A DNA stretch of 64,000 nt from contig JAHZBE010000003.1 of the NCBI GenBank assembly GCA_019423565.1, positions 62,001 to 126,000 on the forward strand, in the 5' to 3' direction. The position numbers and the translations under genes are program-made. Source of the stretch: a bacterium. GTDB lineage: Bacteria > Bacillota_I > Bacilli_A > RF39 > UBA660. Below are positions 26,354 to 35,396 of the stretch, piece after piece. The notes beneath the pieces were generated by a model. It was not told the DNA's origin. It was given only the letters and a program-made list of their open reading frames with translations, and did no database searches. Positions within the stretch are counted from its first letter, which is position 1. Each line of letters opens with the position of its first letter.

Positions 26354-27110
26354 CGTTTAAGTCACCACCTAAAAGAGTTACTACATCAATTATTTCATCA
26401 AAGAATTCTTTTCTTGTTTCATCACCCTTATTAATTTCATTAAATATTTTGCCATCCTTTATAAATATTACTCTATCTGCATAACTTGCGGTAAATGCAT
26501 CATGCGTAACCATTAATATAGTTGCAGAAAGTTCTTTATTTAAAAATTTAAATTTTTCAAGTAACATTTTTGATGATTTAGAATCAAGTGCACCTGTTGG
26601 TTCATCTGCCAAAATTAATTTTGGATTTGTCACTATTGCTCTTGCACTCGCTACCCTTTGTTTTTGTCCACCACTTAACTCATATGGATATTTATTTAAT
26701 ATTTTCTCTATATCAAGTTCTCTTGCTACTTTTTTAACTCTATCATCTATTTCGTTAGAATTAACATTTTGAATAGATAAAGAAAGTGCTATATTCTCAT
26801 ATGATGTTAATGTATCTAATAAATTAAAATCCTGAAATATGAAACCAAGTTTCTCCCTTCTAAATTTATTTAAATTATTTCCTTTTAATTTAGTAATATC
26901 AGTGTTACCTACAAATATATGACCTGATGATACTTTATCAATTGTAGATATACAATTTAAGAGTGTTGTTTTTCCTGAGCCAGATGCTCCCATTATTGCA
27001 ATAAATTCACCCTTATCTACAGAAAATGAAATGTTATCAATTGCCTTTGTAAGACTTAATTTATTACCATAATACTTTTCAATTTTTTCGATTTTTAAAA
27101 TATTTTCCAT
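26343..27110 (-). CDS. Bce-type ABC transporter ATPase
   Basis: 255 aa. Walker A GASGSGKTTLLNCI, Q-loop FIFQDFNLLDTLT, signature LSGGQKQRVASARAI, Walker B LILADEPTGALDSKSS, and H-loop VTHDAF are all present. MacB/BceA subfamily. Binds ATP on the cytoplasmic face of the permease. Start after GAAGGGAATGATTTT; a TTACAA-type palindrome lies upstream at 27183. Confidence 0.93.
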   Translation of the reverse strand: MENILKIEKIEKYYGNKLSLTKAIDNISFSVDKGEFIAIMGASGSGKTTLLNCISTIDKVSSGHIFVGNTDITKLKGNNLNKFRREKLGFIFQDFNLLDTLTSYENIALSLSIQNVNSNEIDDRVKKVARELDIEKILNKYPYELSGGQKQRVASARAIVTNPKLILADEPTGALDSKSSKMLLEKFKFLNKELSATILMVTHDAFTASYADRVIFIKDGKIFNEINKGDETRKEFFDEIIDVVTLLGGDLNDAL

Positions 27111-27182
27111 AAAATCATTCCCTTCTAAATCTCATTTTAGTAGATAAATAAATTATTGTCGTTTGTTTTGTATTACCTAATA

Positions 27183-27196
27183 TTACAATTTTGTAA
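27183..27196. promoter_or_regulatory. candidate response-regulator operator upstream of the ABC genes
   Basis: Perfect half-sites TTACAA-TT-TTGTAA between the kinase stop and the ATPase gene. The same core (TTACAAT ATTGTAA) occurs upstream of the regulator at 28921. Two matching sites flanking a regulator-sensor-transporter set suggest binding by the regulator. Confidence 0.6.
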
Positions 27197-27197
27197 G

Positions 27198-28211
27198 TTA
27201 GTTATCTATTTTGTAATAATCATTATTCCCAAATATAATTTTAACTATAGTGTATTCATTTTTTTCTGATTCAATTAATATTTTGTGACCTAATTTATCA
27301 CATAATCTTTTTGCTATATAAAGTCCCATTCCAGTTGATTTTGATAAATTTCTACCATTTTCTCCTGTAAATGATTTTTTAAATACATTCTTTATATCTT
27401 TTTTATTTATTCCTATTCCATTATCATAAATACTCAAAATTGTTTTATCATTTTCTTTAAATGATTCTATTTTTATAATTGAGTCATTATCTTTTTTATA
27501 TTTTATACTATTGTTTATAATTTGATTTAATATAAACTCAAGCCATTTTGAATCTGTTAAGACCTTATTTTCTTTTATATTTGTTTCTATATTTATATTG
27601 TTTAAAAGTAATTCATCCTTATTTTTCAAAATAACATCTTTTATAATTTTGTCTAAATTATTTTCTTTTATAATATAATCATTTTCTGCATAATTACTTC
27701 TAACGTAATATAAAACTTGATCCACATAATCATTTAATTTTTTTACTTCATTAATATAAGTGTTATTTAATTCTTTATGATTGTGACTCATTAATACTAA
27801 ACTTGATATTGGTATTTTTACTTCATGAATCCACATTTCAATATAATCTTTAAAGTCTTCTATGTTTGATAAATATTCATTAACATTTTCTATCATTGAT
27901 TTATCAGTCTCATAAATAGTGTCATACAATATTTTTCCCTCATAAAATGATGGTCTACTCATCATTTCTAATATTAAATATTTTTTATCTAATTCTTCTA
28001 GTTTTTGAATTAAAGAAGTATAAAAATTTTTCTTTCTAAAATAATCTATCATTAATAATAAAATGTTTTCAGTTATCAATAAAAATGTAACTACCATAAT
28101 TAAACTAAAGCGCACTTTAAACGCAAGTAATAATAAAATTATTATAGATATACATATTAGATTTACGATTATAAAATATACTTTGTCTTTTAAATATTCA
28201 CTTAATTTCAT
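27198..28211 (-). CDS. Bce-type intramembrane-sensing histidine kinase
   Basis: 337 aa. Two N-terminal membrane spans joined by almost no extracellular loop, typical of BceS-like kinases that sense through the transporter. Phospho-acceptor His in EMWIHEVKIPISSLV, N box FILNQIINNSIKYK, G boxes DNGIGI and GMGLYIAKRLC. Overlaps the regulator gene by a CTATGA junction. Confidence 0.9.
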   Translation of the reverse strand: MKLSEYLKDKVYFIIVNLICISIIILLLLAFKVRFSLIMVVTFLLITENILLLMIDYFRKKNFYTSLIQKLEELDKKYLILEMMSRPSFYEGKILYDTIYETDKSMIENVNEYLSNIEDFKDYIEMWIHEVKIPISSLVLMSHNHKELNNTYINEVKKLNDYVDQVLYYVRSNYAENDYIIKENNLDKIIKDVILKNKDELLLNNINIETNIKENKVLTDSKWLEFILNQIINNSIKYKKDNDSIIKIESFKENDKTILSIYDNGIGINKKDIKNVFKKSFTGENGRNLSKSTGMGLYIAKRLCDKLGHKILIESEKNEYTIVKIIFGNNDYYKIDN

Positions 28212-28870
28212 AGCAATATATACCCTTGTCCTTTTCTTGTTTCTATTATATTTTCATAACCAAAATTTGATAATTTACTTCTAAGTCTACTTATATTAAC
28301 TGTTAATGCATTGTCATTTATATATTCTTCATTATTCCATAAATATGTCATAAGTTCATCACGAGATACTATTTTTTCTTTATTGTTTAATAAATATGAA
28401 AATATTATCATTTCATTTTTAGTAAGAACTAATACTTTATCATCTTTTTTTAATTCTGATTTATTTAAATCAACTATTATATCTTTATATTTTAATGCAT
28501 TATTATTTTGATTAATTCTTTTAAATATATTTTGTATTCTTAAAAGTAATATAGTTGGATTGTATGGTTTTGTTATATAATCATCTGCGCCATATGTTAT
28601 TGATAATGCTTCATCTATTTCTCCTGATTTACTTGTAACCATAATTACAGGTACACTACTTTCTTTTCTTATTTCTTTTAATAAAAGTTCTCCATTAAGA
28701 TATGGAATATTTATATCTAAAAGTATTAAATCAGGATTGTATTTAAATATTTCTTCTTTTGCTTTTTCAAAATTTTTAACACTTTCTACTAAATATGATG
28801 AATTTTTAAGTAATTCACTAAGTTCATCCTTAATTACTTCATCATCTTCTACGATCATGATTTTTTTCAT
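28208..28870 (-). CDS. OmpR-family response regulator (Bce-type)
   Basis: 220 aa. Receiver domain with the acidic pair VEDDE, phospho-acceptor Asp in LILLDINIPYLNG, and Lys in YITKPYNP; C-terminal winged-helix DNA-binding domain ending SRLRSKLSNFGY..ETRKGQGYIL. Expected to activate the transporter genes on peptide stress. AAAGGAG site 7 bases from ATG. Confidence 0.93.
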   Translation of the reverse strand: MKKIMIVEDDEVIKDELSELLKNSSYLVESVKNFEKAKEEIFKYNPDLILLDINIPYLNGELLLKEIRKESSVPVIMVTSKSGEIDEALSITYGADDYITKPYNPTILLLRIQNIFKRINQNNNALKYKDIIVDLNKSELKKDDKVLVLTKNEMIIFSYLLNNKEKIVSRDELMTYLWNNEEYINDNALTVNISRLRSKLSNFGYENIIETRKGQGYILL

Positions 28871-28920
28871 TTTTTTATCTCCTTTGAATATTATTATACT
28901 ATATTTTTATATAATTAAAT

Positions 28921-28936
28921 CTTACAATATTGTAAG
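28921..28936. promoter_or_regulatory. perfect 16-bp palindrome in the regulator/YjcZ-like divergent region
   Basis: CTTACAATATTGTAAG reads the same on both strands and shares TTACAAT-TTGTAA with the site at 27183. It sits between the divergent regulator gene and a small ORF, so it could control both. Confidence 0.6.
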
Positions 28937-29003
28937 AAATAAATATTTATTATCACGAACTTGAATAAATTTAAATATAATATATTGAAGGGAGAGATAT
29001 ATT

Positions 29004-29153
29004 ATGTATTATCAATATCCATACCCATATCAAGGTTATGGTTACCAGCAAAATAATGGCGGTTATGGTTTTGTTTGGGGTATTATTATAGTAGTATTTA
29101 TAATTTTCTTATTATTCTGGGGTTTTGGCACAGTTAATAAAGGATGCAACTAA
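29004..29153 (+). CDS. YjcZ-like tyrosine/glycine-rich small membrane protein
   Basis: 49 aa. Opens MYYQYPYPYQGYGYQQNNGG, then a hydrophobic stretch (GIIIVVFIIFLLFWG) and ends GTVNKGCN. This Gly/Tyr-rich plus single-span layout resembles the YjcZ/SscA group of sporulation-linked small proteins. GAAGGGAG precedes the ATG; a strong terminator follows at 29182. Function unknown. Confidence 0.65.
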   Translation: MYYQYPYPYQGYGYQQNNGGYGFVWGIIIVVFIIFLLFWGFGTVNKGCN

Positions 29154-29181
29154 CAAATTATACTCTCCATTTTTAACATAT

Positions 29182-29208
29182 AAAAACAAGCTTTTTAAGG
29201 CTTGTTTT
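29182..29208 (+). terminator. bidirectional terminator between convergent genes
   Basis: AAACAAGC-TTTTTAAG-GCTTGTTT with T runs on both sides. Ends the YjcZ-like gene on the plus strand and the 111-aa gene on the minus strand. Confidence 0.8.
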
Positions 29209-29243
29209 ATTAATATTAATAAACAACAATTTTTAAAATCTAT

Positions 29244-29579
29244 TTATTTATTAGTTAATTCTTTACATTTTATTTGTTCTTGTCTTTTGTCATAATTTTT
29301 CATCATAATACTCTTCTCTTTTTCTTCATAAAATTTAAGAACTACATTTTCTAAAAAACTAATATAATTTTCTTGTCTTGCAATGTATTTTTTTAATATT
29401 CTTGCAAGTTCAATTATATGTTTACCAATTAATTTTTCATCTAAATCTAGTGTACCCCACATAATTGATGAAAATCCTTCAGCTTTTATAACATAAGCAT
29501 TATTATCAAAAGTAACTTTTGTATTTCCACAAGAAAACGATTGAAAACTATTTTCTTTTTTTTCACATATTAATTCCAT
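29244..29579 (-). CDS. unknown 111-aa protein
   Basis: Not recognised. Predicted small beta-strand N-terminal half (NSFQSFSCGNTKVTFDNNAY) and a helical, lysine-rich C-terminal half. Its AAGGAG site lies in the DNA that, in the copy at 42.8 kb, encodes the end of the toxin peptide on the opposite strand. The antitoxin-like RNA at 29625-29738 is read towards this gene. Confidence 0.6.
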   Translation of the reverse strand: MELICEKKENSFQSFSCGNTKVTFDNNAYVIKAEGFSSIMWGTLDLDEKLIGKHIIELARILKKYIARQENYISFLENVVLKFYEEKEKSIMMKNYDKRQEQIKCKELTNK

Positions 29580-29624
29580 AAAAACTCCTTATACTAGTAA
29601 TTATTTTATTAAATTTTTATAAGA

Positions 29625-29738
29625 AAAAGACATCTGATTTATGCTAACGCTTATTTTAGATGCCATCCACAAAAGGGATTACATTTGATTCGCACAATCA
29701 AACATATCCTTTTTTATTTTATGAAGTTTCCTTCATCT
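29625..29738 (-). ncRNA. orphan antitoxin-like small RNA
   Basis: Promoter -35 TTGAAA and -10 TACTAT (17-base spacer) at 29773-29745. The transcript would begin with a stem ATGAAG-GAAA-CTTCAT, pass a GGATATGTTTGATT hairpin, and end at a CATCT..AGATG stem with TCTTTTTC. Retained although its toxin partner is gone. Confidence 0.6.
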
Positions 29739-29744
29739 ATACTC

Positions 29745-29773
29745 ATAGTATCATATTTTTTTATTTCTTTCAA
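29745..29773 (-). promoter_or_regulatory. promoter of the orphan antitoxin-like RNA
   Basis: TTGAAA (29773-29768), 17-base spacer, TACTAT (29750-29745). The same arrangement occurs at 43036-43064. Confidence 0.65.
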
Positions 29774-29779
29774 TATATT

Positions 29780-32194
29780 TTATTCCTTCTCTTTTATATT
29801 TAACTCAATTTTATTTATTAAATAATTATCTTCTATTTCATTTAATACTAATTCATCAATAAACAAAGTTGCTTTAAAATCTTGAATCATAGAATTAATT
29901 GCTTCCTTCAAATTCTTATTCAAACTCAAGTCTAATAATTTAACTTCAGTTTTAAGAGATAAATTATTATTAGATTTTTCACCTCTTATTTTACTTATAA
30001 TTTCAATTATAATATCTCCAGTATTTATCTCATCTTCAAAGTCATATTCTAATTTTTCTATTTTTGTTAAATGAATAGATTTTTCTTTAGAAAATAATTC
30101 TTGATATATTTCTTCAGTAATAAATGGAAAATATATACTAAAATCTTGAAGTAATTTATAAAGAATTATATGAATAGTCTTTTGTCCTGAATATCTTGCT
30201 TCTTCACCAAATTCTTCTGGTCTATATAATCTATGCTTTGCAATTTCTATATAGTTGTCACAAAAATCCCAGAAAAATTTTTCAAGAGCATTTAAAGCAA
30301 GACCAACCTCATAATCATCTAAGTACTTTATAAAAGTTTCTTCCATTTTCTTATATTTACCTAATATATATCTATCAATATATTCAAAATCATTAAATTC
30401 TTTATCTTTAAAATCAGTTAAATGCATTTCAATAAATTTAGAAACATTCCAAATTTTATTTATTAGTTTTCTTCCTCTATCAAACATATTTTTATCATAT
30501 ACAGTATCTAATCCAAGTTTCCCAATACCACCATAATATCTAACAACATCTGCAGAATAATTATCAATTAATAACATTGGATCACTTGTACTATTACTTT
30601 TACTTTTACTCATTTTTTCATTTTTACTTGCCATAACAAATCCAGATATCATAATATTTTCCCATGGAATTTTTTTAAAATGATAATAAGATTTAACAAT
30701 TGTATAAAAATCCCAAACTCTTATATTATCATGTGCATTACTTCTTAAACTCATAGGAGTTAAATATTTTTCTAAATTTTCTTTTTCACCATATTTCATA
30801 TTAATCATAGGTGTTAAAGATGAAGTTGCCCAAGTATCCATTACATCCTTTTCAGGAATAAATTCTGTACATCCGCATGTACATTTTTCCTTTGGACTTT
30901 CTGTTAATGGATTTACAGGCAAATCTTCTATATTTGCAAGAAATTCTTTACCACAATTTTTACAATACCAAACAGGAAATGGTACTCCAAAATATCTTTG
31001 TCTTGATATACACCAATCCCATGACAAATTTTGTACCCAATTATCATACCTGCTCTTCATATGTGCTGGATACCATTTAATTTGATTTCCATATTCTAAG
31101 AAATCATTTTTATGATCAACTATTTTAATAAACCATTGTGGCATAACTGTATATTCAACTTCTCTACCACATCTTTCATGTATCCCTACTTCATGTTCTA
31201 ATTCTTCTATTTTTATAACATATCCACTTGCTTGTAAATCTTCAATTATTTGTTTTCTTGCCTCTTTAATTTTCATACCACCATAATTAGGTACAGAATC
31301 AATTATTTTACCATTATCAGTGAAAATGTATTTTAAAGGTAGATTATATTTCTTCCACCACTCAATATCAGTTTGATCTCCGAAAGTACAACACATAACT
31401 ATACCAGTACCTTTACAAGCATCAACTTTTTCATCAGCCATAATTGGAACTTCTATATTGATAATTGGAATACATGCAGTTTTACCAATTAGGTGTTTAT
31501 TTTTTTCATCATTAGGATTAACAAATACCGAAACAATCGCAGGTAATAATTCAGGTCTTGTTGTTGCGATTATAAACTCTTCATGTGTTTCTTTTGTTTT
31601 AAATTTAATATAATTAAATGTTGTTTTAATAGTTTTTGTTTCAAGTTCTGCCTGAGCAATAGAAGTTAAGCATTCATTACACCAAAGTGCAGGACTATTT
31701 TTTCTATAACAATCATTATTTTTAACAAGTTCTATAAAACTTCTTTGACTTATTTTTATTGTTTTAGGACTTACTGTTTTATATGAATTCTTAAGATCTG
31801 CACTTAAACCTAATCTATAAAATAATTTTTTAAATTCTTCCTCATATTTATCAGTAGTTTCATAACATAATTTTGAAAATTCTTCTCTTCCAATTTCATG
31901 TGCTTTTTTCCCTTGTTCTTTTTCTACTAGCCTTTCACTTGGAAGTCCATTATCATCAAATCCAAATGGATAAAATACATTATATCCTCTTAATCTTTTA
32001 TATCTAGCAATCATTTCTGTTTGTGAATATGAAAATATATGTCCCATATGAATTTTACCGTTAACTGTTGGTGGAGGTGTATCTATAGAAAATACCTCTC
32101 TTTCATCAATATTAAAATCATATATTCCATTATCTTTCCAATAATTTGACCACTTTTCCTCTTTTTCTTTTGCATTATATTTTTTATCTAACAT
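29780..32194 (-). CDS. valS: valyl-tRNA synthetase
   Basis: About 804 aa from MLDKKYNAKE, 8 bases after AAGGA. HMGH (residues 49-52) and KMSKS (in NEKMSKSKSN) are the class I signatures; the editing domain includes ATTRPELLPAIVSVFVNP. The phrase GFDDNGLPSERLVEKE and the shorter length resemble the archaeal/rickettsial branch rather than the 880-aa Bacillus type. Controlled by the T-box upstream (specifier GTA). Confidence 0.94.
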   Translation of the reverse strand: MLDKKYNAKEKEEKWSNYWKDNGIYDFNIDEREVFSIDTPPPTVNGKIHMGHIFSYSQTEMIARYKRLRGYNVFYPFGFDDNGLPSERLVEKEQGKKAHEIGREEFSKLCYETTDKYEEEFKKLFYRLGLSADLKNSYKTVSPKTIKISQRSFIELVKNNDCYRKNSPALWCNECLTSIAQAELETKTIKTTFNYIKFKTKETHEEFIIATTRPELLPAIVSVFVNPNDEKNKHLIGKTACIPIINIEVPIMADEKVDACKGTGIVMCCTFGDQTDIEWWKKYNLPLKYIFTDNGKIIDSVPNYGGMKIKEARKQIIEDLQASGYVIKIEELEHEVGIHERCGREVEYTVMPQWFIKIVDHKNDFLEYGNQIKWYPAHMKSRYDNWVQNLSWDWCISRQRYFGVPFPVWYCKNCGKEFLANIEDLPVNPLTESPKEKCTCGCTEFIPEKDVMDTWATSSLTPMINMKYGEKENLEKYLTPMSLRSNAHDNIRVWDFYTIVKSYYHFKKIPWENIMISGFVMASKNEKMSKSKSNSTSDPMLLIDNYSADVVRYYGGIGKLGLDTVYDKNMFDRGRKLINKIWNVSKFIEMHLTDFKDKEFNDFEYIDRYILGKYKKMEETFIKYLDDYEVGLALNALEKFFWDFCDNYIEIAKHRLYRPEEFGEEARYSGQKTIHIILYKLLQDFSIYFPFITEEIYQELFSKEKSIHLTKIEKLEYDFEDEINTGDIIIEIISKIRGEKSNNNLSLKTEVKLLDLSLNKNLKEAINSMIQDFKATLFIDELVLNEIEDNYLINKIELNIKEKE

Positions 32195-32237
32195 ATTAAT
32201 CATCCTTTCTTTTATAAAATATAGCAATAATTAATAT

Positions 32238-32276
32238 CTAGACTCGAAAATAATCCTTTCTATATAATTTTTTCAT
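32238..32276 (-). other. 12-codon ORF between T-box terminator and valS
   Basis: MKKLYRKDYFRV then stop, behind an AAAAGGAGATAATAAAA site. Too short to call a gene. It may be a fortuitous ORF or a small translated leader downstream of the T-box. Confidence 0.25.
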
Positions 32277-32296
32277 TTTTATTATCTCCTTTTCAT

Positions 32297-32538
32297 AAAA
32301 AAAGACTAGTCATCCTGTAAAGGACGAGCTAGTCGTGGTACCACCTTAATTTAATAGTATTTCTACTATCCTCTTAGTCTTAATGCGACTAACAATATAT
32401 CTTACTACTATTTCAGATATATAACTCCCAAGCTACCTTCAAATACTTTTCACTAAGAAAGGCTTTCAGCCGGTGGCCTTTCATTTCTAGTAGTTACTAA
32501 ACTATTTTACTCCTCTTGTTCTTCGTTTTTTTAATACG
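32297..32538 (-). ncRNA. T-box leader of valS
   Basis: Contains the T-box core AAGGTGGTACCACG and a terminator GACTAG..CTAGTC with T run. Stem I 3' side reads GAAGGTAGCTTGGGAG; the GTA codon in the specifier position matches valine. Uncharged tRNA-Val would favour antitermination and raise valS expression. Confidence 0.9.
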
Positions 32539-32543
32539 AATTG

Positions 32544-32572
32544 ATTATAACACTTTTATATTCTTGTGTCAA
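32544..32572 (-). promoter_or_regulatory. promoter of the valS T-box
   Basis: Perfect consensus: TTGACA, 17-base spacer, TATAAT. Confidence 0.85.
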
Positions 32573-32578
32573 AATACA

Positions 32579-33658
32579 TTATTTTTTATATGATCTATAA
32601 ACTGGCTTTTTTTGATAAATAAATTTAGATTCATAATCTGGTAATTCAAGATTATTTTCATCATCTTTTGCCTCATAAAAATGTACAGATTCTAATGTGT
32701 GATGACCAATTTTTTCACTCACTTTACTTCCGAATAATAAATATCCATCATTAAATTTAGTTGTCATAAGTGCATCATCATGTATATATTTACTTCTTGT
32801 TATACTCCATGTATTATCAAAATAATATCTTTTCCCATCAATTATAATACTATTCCATGCATGATTACTACCATAATTTGTTTCAACGGGTAACCTAAAT
32901 TCTCCATTATTAAGTAACAAAGTTGATAAATTAGATATTCCCATACACAAACCATTTTGATTATTTAAAACGGTTTCAACTAAACCACTTTTTAATCTAT
33001 ATTCATTATACTCTGGAAATTCTGGTGTAACGTATATTCCTTTTGAACCTTCTGATTCTTTACTCTCAATATATTGAGTTCTACTTTGAATATAGTCAGA
33101 AATAAGCATTACAAGTTCTTTCGCTTCTTTAATATTATATTTACTTAATTCATTTATTTTGTTTAGTATAATTCTATAATTTTCAAAAGAAATTTCTTTA
33201 TTTCCATTGATACTAACATAATTATAAAAATCTAATTTATCATTGTAAAATTTAAAAACATAAACTTTAACCATATCATTAAATTTAATTCCCCACATTA
33301 AATAATTTAAAGGAATTGTTAAATCAATATTGTTTAATTTTGTCAAATCAATATAATCTCTATTAATTAATAATCCATCATGCACTAATATGCACTCATT
33401 ATTTATTGGTTCAGTTAATATTTTATCAACGTACTTAACACATTCATAATCATAAAATTTAATTTTTATCTGATTTTTTTGATTAATTAATTTTTTAAAC
33501 AAATCAAAATTTAAAGATAAATCTTCTTTAGATATTAATATTGATTCAATATTTTCTATATTAATGTTATTCTCTAAAATATACTTATATGAATAATCTT
33601 TTTGTACTGCACTAAAAACTTTATTTTTTCTTATTGGCAGTGCTGGTGGATTTGCCAT
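32579..33658 (-). CDS. transglutaminase-like protein under a structured leader
   Basis: 359 aa. NGLCMGISNLSTLLLNN carries the Cys; SNHAWNSIIIDG the His; YYFDNTWSITRSK the Asp, as in microbial transglutaminase-like peptidases. The N-terminal 170 residues are not recognised. No signal peptide. AAAGGAGG site. Preceded by leader RNA copy 1. Confidence 0.72.
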   Translation of the reverse strand: MANPPALPIRKNKVFSAVQKDYSYKYILENNINIENIESILISKEDLSLNFDLFKKLINQKNQIKIKFYDYECVKYVDKILTEPINNECILVHDGLLINRDYIDLTKLNNIDLTIPLNYLMWGIKFNDMVKVYVFKFYNDKLDFYNYVSINGNKEISFENYRIILNKINELSKYNIKEAKELVMLISDYIQSRTQYIESKESEGSKGIYVTPEFPEYNEYRLKSGLVETVLNNQNGLCMGISNLSTLLLNNGEFRLPVETNYGSNHAWNSIIIDGKRYYFDNTWSITRSKYIHDDALMTTKFNDGYLLFGSKVSEKIGHHTLESVHFYEAKDDENNLELPDYESKFIYQKKPVYRSYKK

Positions 33659-33692
33659 ATTATTACCTCCTTTACTAATATATTTTAAAATA

Positions 33693-33791
33693 TAAAAAAG
33701 TCACAAATAAAAACTATTCGTGACTCCAAATGTTTGTGTAGGCTCTTCACCCGGGATAGCTCACAATTATTGCTTATATCCCCTCACTTGA
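33693..33791 (-). ncRNA. structured leader RNA copy 1, candidate riboswitch
   Basis: Starts at a consensus promoter and ends at a terminator. Conserved with two other copies: GTGAG, helix GGGATA/TATCCC enclosing TATAAG and GAGCTA, a hairpin, TACAC, then GGAGTCAC. TCAC can pair with 5' GTGA or with the distal terminator strand GTGA, giving exclusive states. Not a family I can name. Confidence 0.6.
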
Positions 33792-33797
33792 GTTAAT

Positions 33798-33825
33798 AGT
33801 ATACACTTTTTATTAGATTTGTCAA
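33798..33825 (-). promoter_or_regulatory. promoter of leader RNA copy 1
   Basis: TTGACA, 16-base spacer, TATACT. Confidence 0.75.
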
Positions 33826-33835
33826 ATTTATTTTT

Positions 33836-34621
33836 TTATCTCGAAACCATTAGATTACTTGACGAATATCTTCTTATTCCTTTATTAAAAACTAAATATG
33901 ATATCTGATTTATCATAATTGTAAATAATATAACAATTATAAAATTATATATATTAAAATTCATAATTATATTAACTGGTAAAAATACTGCAAATCCTAC
34001 TGGTAAAACAGTATACATTAGTACTTTTATAAATCTATTAAATATCGTATCTGGATATATAGAAAAAGATACAAATGCTCCAAGTAAACTATTCGCAAAA
34101 TCTTCACTTCTTGTAATCCAAAATGCAAGACTATTTAATATTACCGCAAATGCTTTTAATATACTTGCTCCTATTATTGAAAAAAATAGGCATAATAATA
34201 TTGATTTAGGATAAAAAATTAAACATAATACAAATCCATATAGAAAATCACCTATTGCTGATATTCTAGAATAAGATGAAATTACACTATAATATAAATT
34301 TCTTGGTGTAACCAAATATTGATCTAATCCCCCATCTTCTATTGTTTGACCCAAATTAAAAGCACCACCAAATACAACATAAGAAAGACCATATGACATG
34401 GTTGAAATTCCCCATATTAGCATCATTTCATTAAATCCATAGCCACCAAAACTATCTTTGAGTGAAAAAAGTATTATCCATTGAACAATAAAAGCAGCGT
34501 TATTAAGCATCATAAAGATTACATTTAATGTAAATGATAATGGATTAATCATTTGACGCATTATATTATATTTAATAGACAAAAATACTAACTTTATCTC
34601 TTTTTTAGCCTCCGTTAACAT
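33836..34621 (-). CDS. ABC-2 type exporter permease, second subunit
   Basis: 261 aa, six hydrophobic segments; resembles ABC2_membrane_6/DUF990 permeases, which occur in pairs. Works with the permease and ATPase at 34605-36373. The ATG (34621) has only weak ribosome pairing, while a GGAGG lies inside codons 4-5; an ATA at about 34597 sits 11 bases past that site, so the true start may be there. Overlaps the first permease by 17 bases. Confidence 0.82.
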   Translation of the reverse strand: MLTEAKKEIKLVFLSIKYNIMRQMINPLSFTLNVIFMMLNNAAFIVQWIILFSLKDSFGGYGFNEMMLIWGISTMSYGLSYVVFGGAFNLGQTIEDGGLDQYLVTPRNLYYSVISSYSRISAIGDFLYGFVLCLIFYPKSILLCLFFSIIGASILKAFAVILNSLAFWITRSEDFANSLLGAFVSFSIYPDTIFNRFIKVLMYTVLPVGFAVFLPVNIIMNFNIYNFIIVILFTIMINQISYLVFNKGIRRYSSSNLMVSR

Positions 34622-35396
34622 TTATCTTTTTCACTCCCTTTCTATATACAAACATTATAAGTAATAAAATTATTATCAAATATATAATCTGTGCGACTAA
34701 AACATTCAAAAATAATTTATTTGAAAAACTTAATATAAGTTTAGATGGACCATAGAGTATTACAAATACTGGTGTACATTTTATTATTGGTCTTAGGAAT
34801 TTAGGAAACATTTCAATTGGAAAAAATATACCAAATATTAACATAATTTTTGAATATATCCAATGAAATGGGGATGAATCTTCTATCCAAAATGCTGATA
34901 AAGATATAAGTATCTTTATTAAACCATTTATTGACATACCTAAAATTATAGTTAGTACTACTTCTAATATGTTAAATATATTTAAATTTATATTAATATT
35001 TCCAACAAATAAATTACCTATTAAAAAACTAACTACAAAATAAAGAACAAATCTTATAATACTATCTCCCAAATATCTTGAAAATACATATCCAACATAG
35101 TTGTATGGCTTATTTACTTTATATGAAATATCTCCATTTTTGATATCACTTTCAATTTCCTTTTGGCATAAAGAACTGCAACCATAACTTATAGTTTCTG
35201 CAATTAATAAATACCATATCATTTGATTAAGTGTATAACCATTTATTAATTTATTTGGATCATTATAAATATAAGACCATACATTAGTAAGTATAAACAT
35301 TGTAAGAAAATAACTTATAAATTTAAATAATATTGATGGTATATATTGGAAACTATCTAAAAAACTCATTTTAAATATAGATACATATTTTTTCAT
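34605..35396 (-). CDS. ABC-2 type exporter permease, first subunit
   Basis: 263 aa, about six membrane spans. SYGCSSLCQKEIESDIKNGD followed by ISYKVNKPYNY is the cytoplasmic coupling segment common to this family. Substrate unknown; such three-gene exporters often move drugs or lipids. Its ATG overlaps the ATPase stop (TAATG). Confidence 0.82.
   Translation of the reverse strand: MKKYVSIFKMSFLDSFQYIPSILFKFISYFLTMFILTNVWSYIYNDPNKLINGYTLNQMIWYLLIAETISYGCSSLCQKEIESDIKNGDISYKVNKPYNYVGYVFSRYLGDSIIRFVLYFVVSFLIGNLFVGNININLNIFNILEVVLTIILGMSINGLIKILISLSAFWIEDSSPFHWIYSKIMLIFGIFFPIEMFPKFLRPIIKCTPVFVILYGPSKLILSFSNKLFLNVLVAQIIYLIIILLLIMFVYRKGVKKINVNGG

Larger units (their letters stand above)
29585..29773. 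repeat. copy 1 of the 188-bp toxin-antitoxin repeat (toxin start missing)
   Basis: Clearly homologous over its full length to 42878-43064. The toxin-sense plus strand still reads LLILVIILLNFL and stop, but the first 13 codons, the toxin promoter and 5' UTR are absent, replaced by the 111-aa gene. The antisense promoter, GNRA hairpin and both stem-loops remain. Confidence 0.8.

Noticed and set aside
31040..31075. ValS contains WYPAHMK, similar to the RbgA motif WYPGHMA
   Set aside because: This is a normal ValS sequence; the DNA does not match the rbgA fragment.
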